Below are positions 46,316 to 58,238 of a DNA stretch of 64,000 nucleotides, piece by piece. Position 1 is the stretch's first letter. Each line of letters starts with the position of its first letter. The notes under the pieces were generated by a model that did no database searches, was not told the origin of the DNA, and worked only from the letters and a program-made list of their open reading frames with translations. Source of the stretch: Tetmemena sp. SeJ-2015 (lineage: Eukaryota > Ciliophora > Spirotrichea > Sporadotrichida > Oxytrichidae); the NCBI GenBank assembly GCA_027382625.1, contig JAJKFJ010021161.1, positions 29,802-93,801 on the forward strand. Direction: 5' to 3'. Both the position numbers and the translations under genes were made by a program.

Positions 46316-49300
46316 TCAAGGACTACTCACTGGAACTTGGTAACTAAAAGTCTCAAGCAAAATATAGCGAAGATTCTTATTCCGACTATGAGGACTGCCA
46401 AGAGTAATAAATCTTTCCACATTCCCAAGTCGTAGCCCAGGTAGTCATAGATTATTTTTACTCTTTAATTGTAATCGAAGGTCTAATTTAAAGAATTTGA
46501 TAGAGGTTAATTTCATTCGGGGCATAGGTTCTTTTACCGAATTCATTAGCGGATAAAGCCTCAAGTCCATATCTAATAGGTGACACGTATTAAAGCCAGC
46601 CAATCCATTCTGGATAGCTGCCAGCATTTGAGAAGAAACCTCCAAATAGTACTTGAGGAAGGATAAACATCGGAGTCAATAATTTGTGAATATATTTTCA
46701 TAAAATTATATTTAAGTTCAAATAGTCATTGCGACTGCATCTTCCTCCTTTTAGAACAATGCTGAAATTAGAAATCCATAAGTTGCTGACATGAATGACA
46801 CCATGAAAGTGATCAGAATATTTTATTAAATTGAGAATTGAAATGATGAGGTAGAAGTAGAAGAACTGGGAGGCAGTAACTGTAAGACCAATTCCAAAAT
46901 AAACGATGATCGCATTAAGCATGGGTTGAATGATGATCATGGGAGTGTCAACCAGTACCTTGGCCAAATAATAGGCTGGCACGCCGTACATTTAATTAGA
47001 CAGTTCTCTCAAGAATACAGGACGCTCGTCTTGGAAAATAAGGATTGTGGAAACAGTCCCCACAAACATAAAATTCACCAACATAAAGAACAGAGAACAA
47101 TATTTTTTTAAAGATTAGAGTTAAAACTTTTTGAATTATATGGATTTTTCAAGAACCAGCTAGGCCCATCTGCTGCACGAAGCTGTTACCGCTAAGATCA
47201 TAGAATACAGCGAGCAATAAAATAAATAAATAGATTACTATAAAGCATGATTAAACCCATGAAAATAGTCTGAATAAATTAGGCCTTGGTTTGTCTAGGA
47301 TCTCTCTTCAATCCAATCCAGTTTCTCTGAGTGCACTCTTTGAAAGACTACTATATATCAGATTGAATTAAATAAATAATTTGAGTTAGTTGTAGAAGCT
47401 GGAGGAAGCTTTGCTAGTCTGAGAGAAATCGAAGGGCTCAATATCTATCTCCTACTGAAGTCTCTTCACCTCTGGTACAAGCTTCTCTTGGTATTTATGA
47501 TTTAAAAATAAATTTAAGAATTAAGGAGAATCGCAGTCAATCCATAGTTAAACATGGTCTATCATAAATATAAACATGAATTAATTGGACGTAAATATTT
47601 TTAATAAACTTTAGCATATAGAAACTACTTTTAGTGCTAGGTCAAATTACCAAATTTTTATTATTGAGAAAATCAGTGAAAAAGACAATTAATTCAAATG
47701 TGTTTAAATAACAGGCAATAAATTAATAATTGCTTAAATTTAATTCGGGGTTTGATATCTTAATTTCAAAAATGGAAAGTTATCTTATTACAGAGATTGA
47801 GAAGTACTAGAACTTTAGCATCTAGCTCTCATCATCACAACTACCCAAATCCCACTTGGACCCCTCAGACTTCTTTTAGAACAGAGGATACGAAATCATA
47901 GCAGGCTGATCTGGGAAGACTTTCCCAATATCCATGAATTTTTCAAAGATCAAGGCGGCTACTCTAACTTGCACCCAAAGAGGCTATCTAACTGGCATAT
48001 CGCTCTCAAGAGGATGAAGGAAAGGCCGCAACACAGTTGGACCAGTATTTGCAGTGGCTTTCTACATTGGGGAGCTCGCGAATGACTTGAACTGCTACAT
48101 TTTTCACATGGCAACCAGGACTGAATTCAAAGGACAAGGCTAGGGAAAAACTATTCCTTCAAGATGTCAAGCAATGCATGATGTCCCAGGAAGTGTACAG
48201 TAGAAGGAGCATGATGCTAGTGGCTGGCCTGAATGAAGAGTCTATGCAAGCGGGGTTCTTCAGCAAGATGGGCTTCACTCATGACATCGCGCTTAGGTAC
48301 AGGAGCTTGTAGTGGTCGGGAAGGAAAGTGCTATGCCAGAGGATAGGAGATAACTTAAAAAAGGTTATAAAATTTTTAAAATTTCGTGGGCCCTCCCCAA
48401 TTCGCAAAAAACCCTTTCCCCAATTCGCACCAATCAAAAAATTTTGATGACTGACCCACCAGCTGAGAGGCTGCTTCTTGCTTTTTCGGCATTAAAAAAC
48501 AAAACAGACGTTGAAAAGCATGAAGGAGAAGGCAGGAAATTGGTCTAGCGCTACCATCAGGAGGAGAGAGCCCCGACCCTTTGGCCGATGAGAGCGAAGA
48601 AACAAAGGTCAGATTAAGATAGATAAACCAAAAAAAGGGAAAAGGGGGGTGAGAGAGAAAGAACAAAGTTATTACTAGGCAAAAGGCAACGAACCCGACC
48701 TCGCCCCCTCCCTCGGGCCCAAAATCAGTGAACTTTAAACCAAAGGGAAGCATTGGGGGCCCAAGCTCAAAAAGGGAGGCAGTGAAGGGCAGGGGTGGCC
48801 CCTTCAAAAAGCTTGTGCTTCATTGGATCAAGAAAAGGTTTAAAAGCGAATCTCGGGGGGATATTGGGGTGGGGCACGTCAAGAAACATTAGAAAGCATT
48901 AGGATCTACGGAGGACATCGAGTTTCAGAAATGCTACGGAGAATAGTGCGAAGCATGCTTAAAGTGTAAGTTCTCAAATGCTTCCTAAGATAATTATAAC
49001 CCTTAACATTATTTGGTGCGAATTGGCGAGGTCCAAACTTTGCACTTATGAATTCTAAGGTGATTTCTCATTCTTGGTAGATATCACTAATTTAAATCTC
49101 CATCCTACTTGTCTCATGCTGTATATAGACTAGAGAAAGGGAAGAAGAGGCATGGGAAGCACAAGTAGCTGAAGTGTCAAGAATGTCAAGCGGGGAAAAC
49201 ATCGGAAAGCTTTGAAAAAAGGATCGGACCCGCACATATGCAAAAAGTGCTGGGAGAGGATGTGAAGGTTGATGTGGGCGGCAATAAAGAGGACTGATGA

Positions 49301-51580
49301 AAAGAGCAAATAGAAGCATGTCTGAACTGCCAGAATATATAGAAGTACTGATCAGAGGACTAATCTCATAAACTTGTATTTTTAGATAAGTTTTTAAATT
49401 TTGTTATTATTTTAAACAAAAGTATCAAACCCCAATTAAGCAATTATTAATTTAAAAGGGCCGTTATTTAAACAATTTGAATTAAATTTTCTTTTCATTT
49501 ATTTTTCCCAAAAATTTCCCTTTAAAAATAATTTGGTTAATTTTTAAAAATTAAAAATGTAGGAAAATTTTAAGTAGACTAAACTAAAAAATTCACTAGA
49601 AAATTAAAAAGTAATAGCATTCAATTACATTTCTTTTACAGATATTGCCTTTTAAATTTTAACTTACTTAATTAACATGAATCGGCTCATATTAGAGAAG
49701 AATTCATAATTCTGAGCCAGTATATACTACAATAGGAGTGTTTAGGCTTCAATACTCACTTAATTCAACCTTTCACTTTATTAAAGTAAATTTATCAAAT
49801 TTTCCGCTTTATTCTCAAATTTTGAAGCATTATTTTAATGGGTTTCCCGCCAAAATAAACATAAACAAACATCACAAAATTAAATGGCTAGTAATATGCC
49901 GATTTTTATCAAACAAAGGTTTAAAATTAAATTTTATAATAATTAATTGCTCTTGGTAGCTAGAATTTAGATAGAGAATCTTTTTTTCGTCTGACTCTTG
50001 TTTCGGATAGTCAACCGAAAGAACACGCATGAAATAGTTTAGAAAGAATATATAGTAAAAGAGATATGCTAAATTTAATAGTCAGCAGGGTTTGAGAAAG
50101 TTGGGCAATCGAGTCCTATCTAATTAAAGTAGAGAGTACTTTCTCGAGCATCCATAAAAAGTGAAAACGAAAAATATATATCTAAAAATATATAGTGAGC
50201 AAGGCCTTAATACATGATATGTCCATCAGCCATGAGGATGAGTCTGTCGAAGGAAGAGAATAAAAATACTCAATAATTATATTGATTATTATTAGTATTC
50301 ATGATAAAAATGAATGCTGCAGAAGATGGTTGATGAATAGTAGCTATTATAGTCTTCCCTTTTCTTGCTAGTCTTTGTAGTAAATCTAAATACGAATAAT
50401 TATTTCTTTTTATAATTTAATTATAACGCTAATAACTTGTTTAGCTTGACTATTTGAAGAGCCTTGAAGCTGTCAAGGCCTGAAGTTGGCTCATCGAGAA
50501 GAACCATAGAAGGATCGGAGATTAGTTCAACTCCAATGGCTGTTCTCTTTCTCTCTCCTCCGGACAGCGATTTGAATCTCGCATTTCCTATGAGAGTGTC
50601 AGCAACGTGCAGTAGACCCAAGTCATGCAATTAAATAAAATGCAGAAGCTCTTCGACTCTCGCATCTTGTTGTTCCTTTATCCAAGAAGTAAATATAATT
50701 CAGTTTCTTTGAGATAGGGAGCTTGAGCCTGGCAGCGAATGTAAGGGCTTCTCTTGGTGTGAAATTGAAGAAAAGAACATCGTCTTGCATAACGTAGGTA
50801 GCAATTTAACCAAAGGTGTTCGAGGTTAAGGGAGTCTTGTCGTTGATGAGGATGTTTCCGCTGATCTTTCAAAAACAGAAAATTTTAAATTACCTTTTAC
50901 GATAAATTATTATCTTTGTTTTGCTGTTTCGGCCTACTCTGTCACTGATGAGGTTGAGAAGTGATGTCTTTCCAGCTCCAGAGGAACCCATAATGAAAGT
51001 AGTCTGGCCTGGGAGTGCAAAACCACTAACCCCCTTGACGATCTTCTGGCGCATAGTTTTGAAACCCTTCTCTTTAGCATCCTAAGCATTTAACTTTACT
51101 TCTACTTCGAACTCCAAGTTTTCGAAACTCAACTTGACAGGTCGCTTTGCTGTCTTGATGGCAGTTCTTGCGAGTTCGTTAAGATCTTCTTTTGCGAAAT
51201 ATATGTTTAAGGTAAATATTATCCATTCAGCCCCGATTTCTCACTACTGGCTAGGAAGCCAGCTTGTCCAGTAAGTAGCCACTGTTTTTCGTATTTTTAC
51301 TGAACTTTAGAGAAGTGGCATAAAATCCATCCATGATTGGAATGTTGCAGTCCATAAATTTCCCTACACATGTGGAATTTAATAAAGTAAAATTACCTTT
51401 TTTTGGCATTTTTGTAGCAATACTCTGCCTACAAGGAGCGCTTACAGTACCAAGTTTTATCCGAGATGGCAAGTGCTTCGTCCTCTTAGTCCAGGCCTTA
51501 CAGAAGGAAACTCAAAAGTTTTTGAAAATCGGGGCTGAACGTATAATATAATTAATTGTGAAGAGTGTCTGGTTGCTCAT
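46316..51580 (-). CDS. ABCG half-transporter, copy 2 (split by a 2.2-kb insertion)
   Basis: From ATG 51580 the same start as the other copies (MSNQTLFT) is followed by an interruption containing a 314-bp inverted-repeat element. Then come the nucleotide-binding domain with [44 protein letters not shown] and ATIHQPSS down to about 49980. Between 49970 and 47560 lies about 2.2 kb foreign to the other copies, with a GNAT-like pseudogene and Cys-rich fragments. The membrane domain resumes below 47560, including [20 protein letters not shown] and [18 protein letters not shown], a normal ABCG transmembrane region. The C-terminus reads QVPVSSP and ends at TGA 46318-46316, unlike copy 3. Such a large insert makes a working gene doubtful unless it is eliminated during development. 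Confidence 0.75.
47772..48440 (+). pseudogene. GNAT-type acetyltransferase, frame-broken
   Basis: From ATG 47772 (MESYLITEIEKYQNFSIQL) the protein continues in three frames: WEDFPNIHEFFKDQGGYSNL, then GPVFAVAFYIGELANDLNCY and HMATRTEFKGQGQGK, which is the acetyl-CoA loop R/Q-x-x-G-x-G/A of GNAT enzymes, then LQDVKQCMMSQEVYSRRSMM and EESMQAGFFSKMGFTHDIAL, the C-terminal GNAT strand-helix (FYxxxGF). The frame breaks are single bases at runs (A3 near 48031, A5 at 48146-48150) plus one near 47903. It lies inside ABCG copy 2, on the opposite strand. Either a decayed captured gene or a good gene with base errors. Confidence 0.6.
48441..48904. other. Odd-composition segment with inflated homopolymers
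   Basis: G- and A-run-rich sequence (for example AAGGGGGGTGAGAG near 48642) unlike the rest of the window. Open frames here are compositional. It may be poorly resolved sequence. Confidence 0.5.
48905..49370 (+). pseudogene. Cys-rich zinc-finger-like fragments
   Basis: Short coding-like blocks in changing frames: EFQKCYGEQCEACLKCK, then KLKCQECQAGKTSESFEK, and DPHICKKCWERM. The paired CXXC motifs suggest one or two zinc fingers. With the preceding GNAT block it could be one original gene. Too broken to define. Confidence 0.4.
49371..49975. other. AT-rich non-coding part of the insertion in ABCG copy 2
   Basis: Long A/T runs, no coding or RNA gene seen. Confidence 0.5.
51226..51539. mobile_element. 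314-bp inverted-repeat element in ABCG copy 2
   Basis: Ends are TTCAGCCCCGATTT at 51226 and its perfect complement AAATCGGGGCTGAA at 51526-51539. ABCG copies 1 and 3 lack it: in copy 1 the sequence runs directly from ATATGTTTAAGGCAAATAT to AATTATTTGTGAAGAG. It lies in the interruption behind the first coding piece, and is too short to encode a transposase. MITE-like. Confidence 0.88.
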
Positions 51581-52494
51581 GGTTTAAGTATTGATGTGGG
51601 TAATAAGAATTAGTTATTAGTTTTATCTAATCAAATTACGATTGGCTTAAATATAATATAATTCTTTCTTGAATTTAAAATAATTTAATCTTTTTCTTTT
51701 TGTGATAAAAAAATAGTGATATTTATATAGGTTCATAATAGCAGTTTAAATACAGAATAAAAATTAATTTACCATCTAAATTATTTTAAAGCTATTCAAA
51801 AAAAGGAAATCCCAATTTTAATAAATAAAAATAGTTAAATTTATCTTTGAGAAATCTTGATTAGCATGCATTATATATTCTTGTTTTTAATTTAGTTTTT
51901 TAAAATAAAAGTTACTTAACTTAAAAATCAACATATTTTGTGATAAAATTTAGATGAAGCCGCATCTTTTATCTTAAAATTATTTATTTTATTTTTTTAG
52001 ATGAAGTTACCAAGTATAATGCTTTTTGACTTGTGGGTTACCCTCGCTTAAAGTGATAAATCTTAGTAAAAGTTAAGACTCTTATGTTTTTGTGAGAAAT
52101 TAACAAATTTGGAACTAAAATGGATTTCTTCTTTGCTTCCTTCAATAAATCTCAACCTATTTTCATTGTTTAAAAAAAATTTCCTGATCTCAAAATTTTA
52201 ATTCCTTTTAATTAAAAATAAAGAAATTCATCAATCTTCTCTGTCAACAAAATTAAATTTCCTATTCTCTCTTAAGATCATACTATACTTATTATTCGTA
52301 AATTTTCTTGAATTTCATATGTTTATTACTCAAATTATTACGTATTTTTGATTTATCTTAGACACTAAGGGCTAATTATAGCATATCTATACTTACTTAA
52401 TAAATAAAAAACTTTTTATTTAATTAGTTTTAGAGTTTATTTCTTAAAAGTTGCTAAATCTTTGATCAAACTAGTAGTATCTATTAGTATTTTT
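51581..52494. other. AT-rich 5' flank of ABCG copy 2
   Basis: No coding seen; shares scattered blocks with the flanks of copies 1 and 3. Confidence 0.5.
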
Positions 52495-53293
52495 GGGGGG
52501 GGGCCTTTCCTCGTCATCCACTTTTTTCATGAAAATATGAAAAATCCCTGTTTAGCCTAAAATTAGCCATAAACACCAACTTTTTAGTCCTAATTCAATT
52601 TCAGAAAGCTTATCACGATCATATTGTTTAATTTAGAAAATAGAGCTTAGATTTTTTAGAATCTGTCAGACAAATTTTTGTATTTTGAATGCAATTTTAT
52701 AGAATAAATATAAAAATATATGTTTTCAAAATATATAATAATAGTTAGCTACGAAAAATATCAATGCTACAAAAGACATTTATAAATGAGGTGAAATTCC
52801 TTTAAACATGCTTAAAGCTATTCAAAAACTTAGGCTTTGACATTCAATTCTAGAATATTTTGAAAGAAATCTAGAATACATGAAATTTCATATTTAATCA
52901 TACAATCAAAGAACAATATGTATTTAATGAAATAAAATGATTTATATATATATTTTTAGCTCAGACTATGCTATTAGGGGATACTCAAAACGAAAAGACT
53001 TGAAATATGTGATAAGGGGGTTTAGACTGCTTTTTATTTTTTACATTAGATATTTAAAACTTGTGAATGAATGAATTATCCAAGTGATATTGCCACTCTT
53101 TTAAAATTTAATTTTTTATAAATGAATATTTCTTAAAGGTTCTAAATGTTTTCTTAATTAAAGAATATGATAGTGATAAGTTTTCTGAAATTGAATTAGG
53201 ACTAAAAAATCGGTGTTTTTGGTTAATTTTAGGCTAAACAGGGATTTTTCATATTTTCATGAAAAAAGTGGATGACGAGGAAAGGCCCCCCCC
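52495..53293. mobile_element. G8-ended inverted-repeat element 2 (MITE-like)
   Basis: Starts GGGGGGGGGCCTTTCCTCG and ends CGAGGAAAGGCCCCCCCC. The arms match for about 130 bp (CATCCACTTTTTTCATGAAA / TTTCATGAAAAAAGTGGATG; CCTGTTTAGCCTAAAATTAG / CTAATTTTAGGCTAAACAGG approximately). The 550-bp middle is AT-rich and non-coding. Same family as 40110-40723. Confidence 0.9.
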
Positions 53294-54015
53294 ATTTTAT
53301 TTATACTAAATTATACATAATTATTTTCCATTTAGTCATAAAGATAATTTAAATAAATCTTAATGAATCATTTAAATTTGAGATTTATAAATATAAAATA
53401 AATAACAATGATCAGACTTACTATACTTTATTAATTTTTAAATGACAATTAAATGTATTTAGATATAATTTGAAGGATGACATTAATTTGTAGATTTTAT
53501 ATTATATAAAAAGTTAACTACTAGGCTGAATAATTAATTCCTTTAAAGAGTAAGAAAAAGTTATAACAGTATTAAATGATTTCATTTTCAGAAGGCATTA
53601 CAGAAAGAATGTAAGACTCTTTTTTAGAAAACATATAGAAATAAAAATAAAGTTGTGAATTTGAGAAATTTACTGCAAATAATATCAATATCCAGAAATT
53701 ATCACTACCTTCACAGAGCTTAATATTTGAACAGCACATTTATATTCATAATATGATAAGAATAATATGAAAAGTTACTTTTAATAAATTTGTATATTAA
53801 TTATTATAATCATGATAAATTTTGACCTTAAAAAATCTAAAGTCATCTATAAAGCAATATTTGACGTCTACATCATATTCTCAAAATATTATACCTTTAA
53901 TGCTAACCTTATTCAGATAAATGAGTTTTAAGATTCGTAGATTACTTGATTATTTCTTTAGTGGCAAATTTTATAAAGATTCTGATACCTTTGATATCTT
54001 ACAATCGATTTCAAC
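53294..54015. other. AT-rich spacer left of the second transposon
   Basis: No coding frame. The left end of the two-gene transposon should be here; no clear terminal repeat is seen. Confidence 0.4.
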
Positions 54016-54570
54016 ATGATGGAGATCTTAAACTATCCTGAGATCTCAGTCACTAGCATGTATGACGATGTGATGGGAGATCCGGAGGTTGCTCTATTCC
54101 TTCCTAACAAGGAACAACTCACAAACAAGTTGCCAGAACGAAGGTTCTTCTTTGGCGTCCTTGCTACGGTACGTGCAGAGTACCTCAAAGAGATCATTGA
54201 AGATGCACACAGGAAGAGATTCTAAGTAGAGGAGAACGACCCAAAGAAGCAAGGAATAGTTATCAGCGACGAATGGTTTGAGCAGCTTCAGAAGTATCCC
54301 TACTTCTCTAGTAAGTTTTAGAGTTTAACTGTTAGAGAAACCTGGCACTGCATCTACTTAATGAAGGAGAGAGCAAAGGTATTCAGAGCACGGAAGCAAA
54401 ATACAAGCATCGAGGTGAGCAAGCGTCTATCACTATAGAAACTTAGGGACGACGAGATGCACATAGATGCGGGAGCAGGTTCGAAGATGAGGAAGCTAGG
54501 TCCATCTGGCCCAACAGAAGAGAGAAAGGAACCTCTTAAGAATCCCTTCTTCCCAGATAAGCAAAAGTGA
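54016..54570 (+). CDS. Transposon accessory protein (ISDEW family), second copy
   Basis: An uninterrupted 184-codon frame, about 21 kDa: MMEILNYPEISVTSMYDDVM, DPEVALFLPNKEQ, RRFFFGVLATVRAEYLKEII, IVISDEWFEQLQKYPYFSS, then MKERAKVFRARKQ and a basic, Pro-containing end. It is a distant homologue of the gene at 21718-22620 and, like it, converges on a transposase gene (stops 141 bp apart). Unlike genuine somatic genes here it has neither intron nor IES, as expected for a germline-limited element gene. Function unknown. The size brings to mind the 22-kDa ORF of hypotrich TBE elements, but I cannot compare the sequences. Confidence 0.75.
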
Positions 54571-54710
54571 CTTAAAGCATTAAGTTAAGCTTAAATACTT
54601 TTCCTAAATATTCACTCTACCTTATCTCGCACATAACTTTGTCATCTCTTCTTCCACTCTCTTACAACTACTCACTATTAAATCCTCTGTATCGATAGCT
54701 TAATCATGCA

Positions 54711-55370
54711 TCAAGTGATAGAGCAGCTAGCTTCTTATAGTGTCCCTTAAACTAAGTTCCAGTAAAACTCAATGCCGTTGAACTCTGGCGAGTATGGAAA
54801 TTAAAAACAGGAGTGATGTTCAACTCAGCGTATGCCTTCTTCGCTTCCTTGTCTTGTGTACGCTGAGGTTGTCAACGAGTAGAACGATCTCACCGTCTGT
54901 GATCTTCTCTCTGAGCTTCTTAAGGAACGCAACATACTGCTCTCGCTTGATAGAGCGAGGATGAAGGACATAAGCTTCTAAGCCTGAGTCTTCGCTGATT
55001 CCTGCAAGTAACGCACTTGTAGTTATATTTACTTTCTACTCGTAAACTTCTATGTTATCGTGCTTCTTGTATCAACTCTTCTTCATGAAGGTGATGTGTG
55101 TGAACACAGCTTCGTCAGCACATACAAACTTCACGCTATCCCTCTCACACCTGAGCAGTGTAAATATATTTCAGATTATTATAATAAAATGGCTTAGTGA
55201 AGTCTATAACGCGCTTCACTCGATTCACAGTTTTGTACGTTATGCCATTTCAACGATAGATGTTTGCTACAGTCTACGGAGAGATCTTGAGATAAGGAAA
55301 CTATCTATGGAAGATCTTCGCGCGCTACTCCAAACTGAAGTGCGCTTAGTGGCGAAGAGTTTGAGGATCA
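54711..55370 (-). pseudogene. Tc1/IS630-type transposase, decayed
   Basis: Minus strand. SLEQRAKIFHRQFPYLKISP then TVANIYR, a TGA, NGITYKTVNRVKR (helix-turn-helix part); VKFVCADEAVFTHITFMKKS, a second TGA at 55074-55072, YKKHDNIEVYEQK; LVDNLSVHKTR (second Asp); and PYSPEFNGIEFYWN (Glu). So the DDE triad is present, but there are two in-frame TGA codons and two single-base frame breaks (near 54850 and 54800). The TGA after MKKS stands where related proteins usually have Trp. It is homologous to the transposase at 20466-21710 and paired with the same accessory gene type. Confidence 0.82.
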
Positions 55371-55670
55371 ATCAAATAATTGATGTGCACATCTTTAATT
55401 TTTTTTGTTACATATAAAACATATTGTAAATATTTTTTACCTCGAAGGATCTTCGTTTATTTTTATAGAAGTTAAAGATGAGTCAAAAATTTGCATTTTA
55501 TTTAGATTTAATTTTTATTTGAAACTCAGTGTAACATAGACTTTTAATATTACTTTTAATTAACGCAGTAAATTGAATATGTTATATTTATTTGTCAAAA
55601 GAAATATTTTATTAAGTAATTGAGTTTAATGAAAAAAGGAGGTTCCTCACTTTAAGACGCAACTTTGGGA

Positions 55671-58063
55671 ATGAATAATAAGCAGTCCTTCTTGATAATC
55701 CTAAGAAGAGATCACTCCACCTCTCTTTACACTTTGCAATAAGTTGTTCAACCAAAGGCTACAAGCAAAACTCTAGGAGCTTAGAACTCTCAGATAAAAG
55801 CCAAGCCAATCCTCAAACGTACCCACTAGTAGATGAATGGCGGAGATGTTCTAAAAAAAGGAGGCAATTCCAACCAAGGGTTGGAAATTTCAGGACCTAG
55901 GCCAAAGAGACAAGCAGTACAGAACAAAGATCCCAATGCTTATATTAAGGACAACCTCCCTGACTTTGATTCTGAGAGAAAAGGTAGCGTAGATGATTCC
56001 TAAGCACTTGACGGAAAGGGCGAAGACTTTGGAGACCTAGATGGACTTGAAAACGAGGCAGGAGAGGACAGTCATACTAAGATTGACGAAAATGAGATGG
56101 ACTATTCTAAAAGCTCCTTCATCATCCCGAGTTGCAGCTCCTGGTTTAGCGTAGATCGTATTCATGAGATTGAGATGCAAAGTTTGCCTGAGTTTTTCTG
56201 TGGAAAGTTCCCTCATAAGAATCCAGTTACTTATATGGACTACAGAAATTTCATCATCAAGCTATACCGAGAGTCCCCGAACTCTTACCTCTCTGCTACT
56301 GTTTGCCGCAAAAATTTACCAAGCGATGTGTGCAGTATCATCAGATTGCACGCTTTCCTCGAGCACTGGGGTTTGATAAACTTCAATGTAGACCCTCAAC
56401 TGAGGCCTACTAAGATCCAACTTGGAGGGAGTGGAAACATAAACAACACAATTATTGATGTGGCTGCAAAGGGTTACCTTAAAATAAATGAAGCAGAGCA
56501 AATAGCTCACTTCTTTTAAAAGAACGAGTCTCAAATTAGTGCTAACTCTTCCCAAAATAAACTGAACTCATGCTATGATATTTCAAGTTAATTTGAAATA
56601 GTTTTATCTACTTGATCGCAGCAAAGAAAATCAACATGATATCCCAACACAAAAGACCCACTTGTAATTTTTGCGGGAACTTGTGTGGACCCTACTGGTA
56701 CAAGAAGAGAGGTCAAGGGGAGAACTTTAGGGAAGAAAGAGCCCTCAAGGCTATGGGAGAGATGGACTCCCTGCATAACACGCTCAAGACACTCTCTCAG
56801 ACTTTTTCATATTGTATAAAAATACTTGAAGATTTTTAATAACTTACTTGCTCTGTAAAGAGTGTTTCTAGCAGGGAAACATCCCTAGAATTCTCTCTGC
56901 TTAGGATTTTGAGCTTTTCAGTTTGCAATCCATCTTGAATCAACCAGAGTTCCAGCTAAGGCTTCATCAGTATACTGAAGATGAGAATGGAAACTTGTAT
57001 GGTGGCATGCCAGAATGGAATGACGATGACAGAGAAGCTTTAGTTGATGCTATCAGCGAGCACAATACTGATTGGGAAGTGATTTCTCAGCAAGTATTTG
57101 GAGGTAAATTTACCCCTGAGGAGTGCGCCTACATGTTCCTCGGGCTTCCCATCAGTGAAGCTATCCTTCTTAAGTTTATATGGAATTATGGAACACCATA
57201 TTCATTGAAATTGGTTTTAGAATGCATCAGTGAATTAGGAAGAGGATTTGCTGCACAACTATGTTCCCACTGTTTTCCAAGATATGTCTAACCCTTTGCT
57301 TTCTCAGCTAGCCATCCTTGCAAAGAGTTTGGAATATGTTGACTAAGCTCCCACAGAAGAAGAGCAAACTAAAAGTCTGCATGACCTTTTTGCAAAGCAG
57401 CAAGAGTAAGAATAGCAGATAATTCAGACAGAGATGAAATATTATAGTAGGGGTTTTATTTAAAGAGACTGAGCAGCAAGAGAGGAGAACAACCAGGAAG
57501 TAGTAAGCTTAAAAGAAGAAGGAGCAGCAATAAGTTCAGCAACAACAGTTTAAGAAAGTAGCACAGGACTTGGGAGATTTCTACCTCATCCCCTAAGCAA
57601 AGTCACAGAGTTGTCTTACAAGGGAGTTATTGAAAATTGAATTTTAAATTTAGAGGAGACTCTTGAAAAAATCTAGGAAAAGGCTCAGCGAAAGGCGAGG
57701 AGACTTGCTAAGCAACAAAGAAAGGAGGTTGAAAAGTATCTCAACATGGCCATTTACTACTAGCAGAAGAAGTTAGAGATGAAGTCTCAATTCCTTTTAT
57801 AATATGATGCTGTGTAAATACTTATGTATTGGTTTATCCTTAGAGAGTTCTGGCAAGTTGAGGATATTGAGCAGAGAGACTTGGAATTGTTAAGAGAGGA
57901 GTCACTTGCTGAGAGAGTGGCACTTACAGTACTCAAGAGTGGAGAGATCAAGGGCACAAGCGCAGAGAGAGTGCTCATGCAAAATGAGTTCGCAGCTGCC
58001 AACACTCTTCTTAGAGAACTAACTCCAATCACCGAAAGCAACAACAATTAACAAGCAATTTGA
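55671..58063 (+). CDS. SWI3/SMARCC subunit of a SWI/SNF chromatin remodeller
   Basis: Starts MNNKQSFLIILRRDHSTSLY at ATG 55671. Acidic linker, then a SWIRM domain: SSWFSVDRIHEIEMQSLPEF, NPVTYMDYRNFIIKLYRESP, LPSDVCSIIRLHAFLEHWGL and INFNVDP. A ZZ-like zinc finger follows (RPTCNFCGNLCGPYWYKKR), then a SANT domain: PEWNDDDREALVDAISEHNT, DWEVISQQVFGGKFTPEECA, FLGLPI. The C-terminus is a long coiled coil (ARRLAKQQRKEVEKYLNMAI, VEDIEQRDLELLREESLAER). This order is that of SWI3, RSC8 and SMARCC. The stop is TGA 58061-58063. Breaks at about 56590, 56840, 57160-57290 and 57450-57650 are IESs or introns. It is a core scaffold subunit that contacts nucleosomes. A degenerate partial copy is at 45330-45647. 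Confidence 0.93.
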
Positions 58064-58238
58064 TTATTTTTAAAAAAGCCACTATTTTTTATTTGTATGC
58101 GAGTGCCTTTTAGATAGAATGGCGTATTAAGATTTAAATTACGTCATTTATGTGATATTAAAGTGTTTGAAATTCTTAAAACTTAAAACTTGAGGTAAAG
58201 GTATTTACCTCAAAATAGTTATGATATAGTTAGGAAGC

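Noticed and set aside
48376..48807. A 143-codon minus-strand frame rich in Pro, Phe and Leu
   Set aside because: It coincides with the odd run-rich segment and has no domain or homologue-like pattern; compositional artefact.
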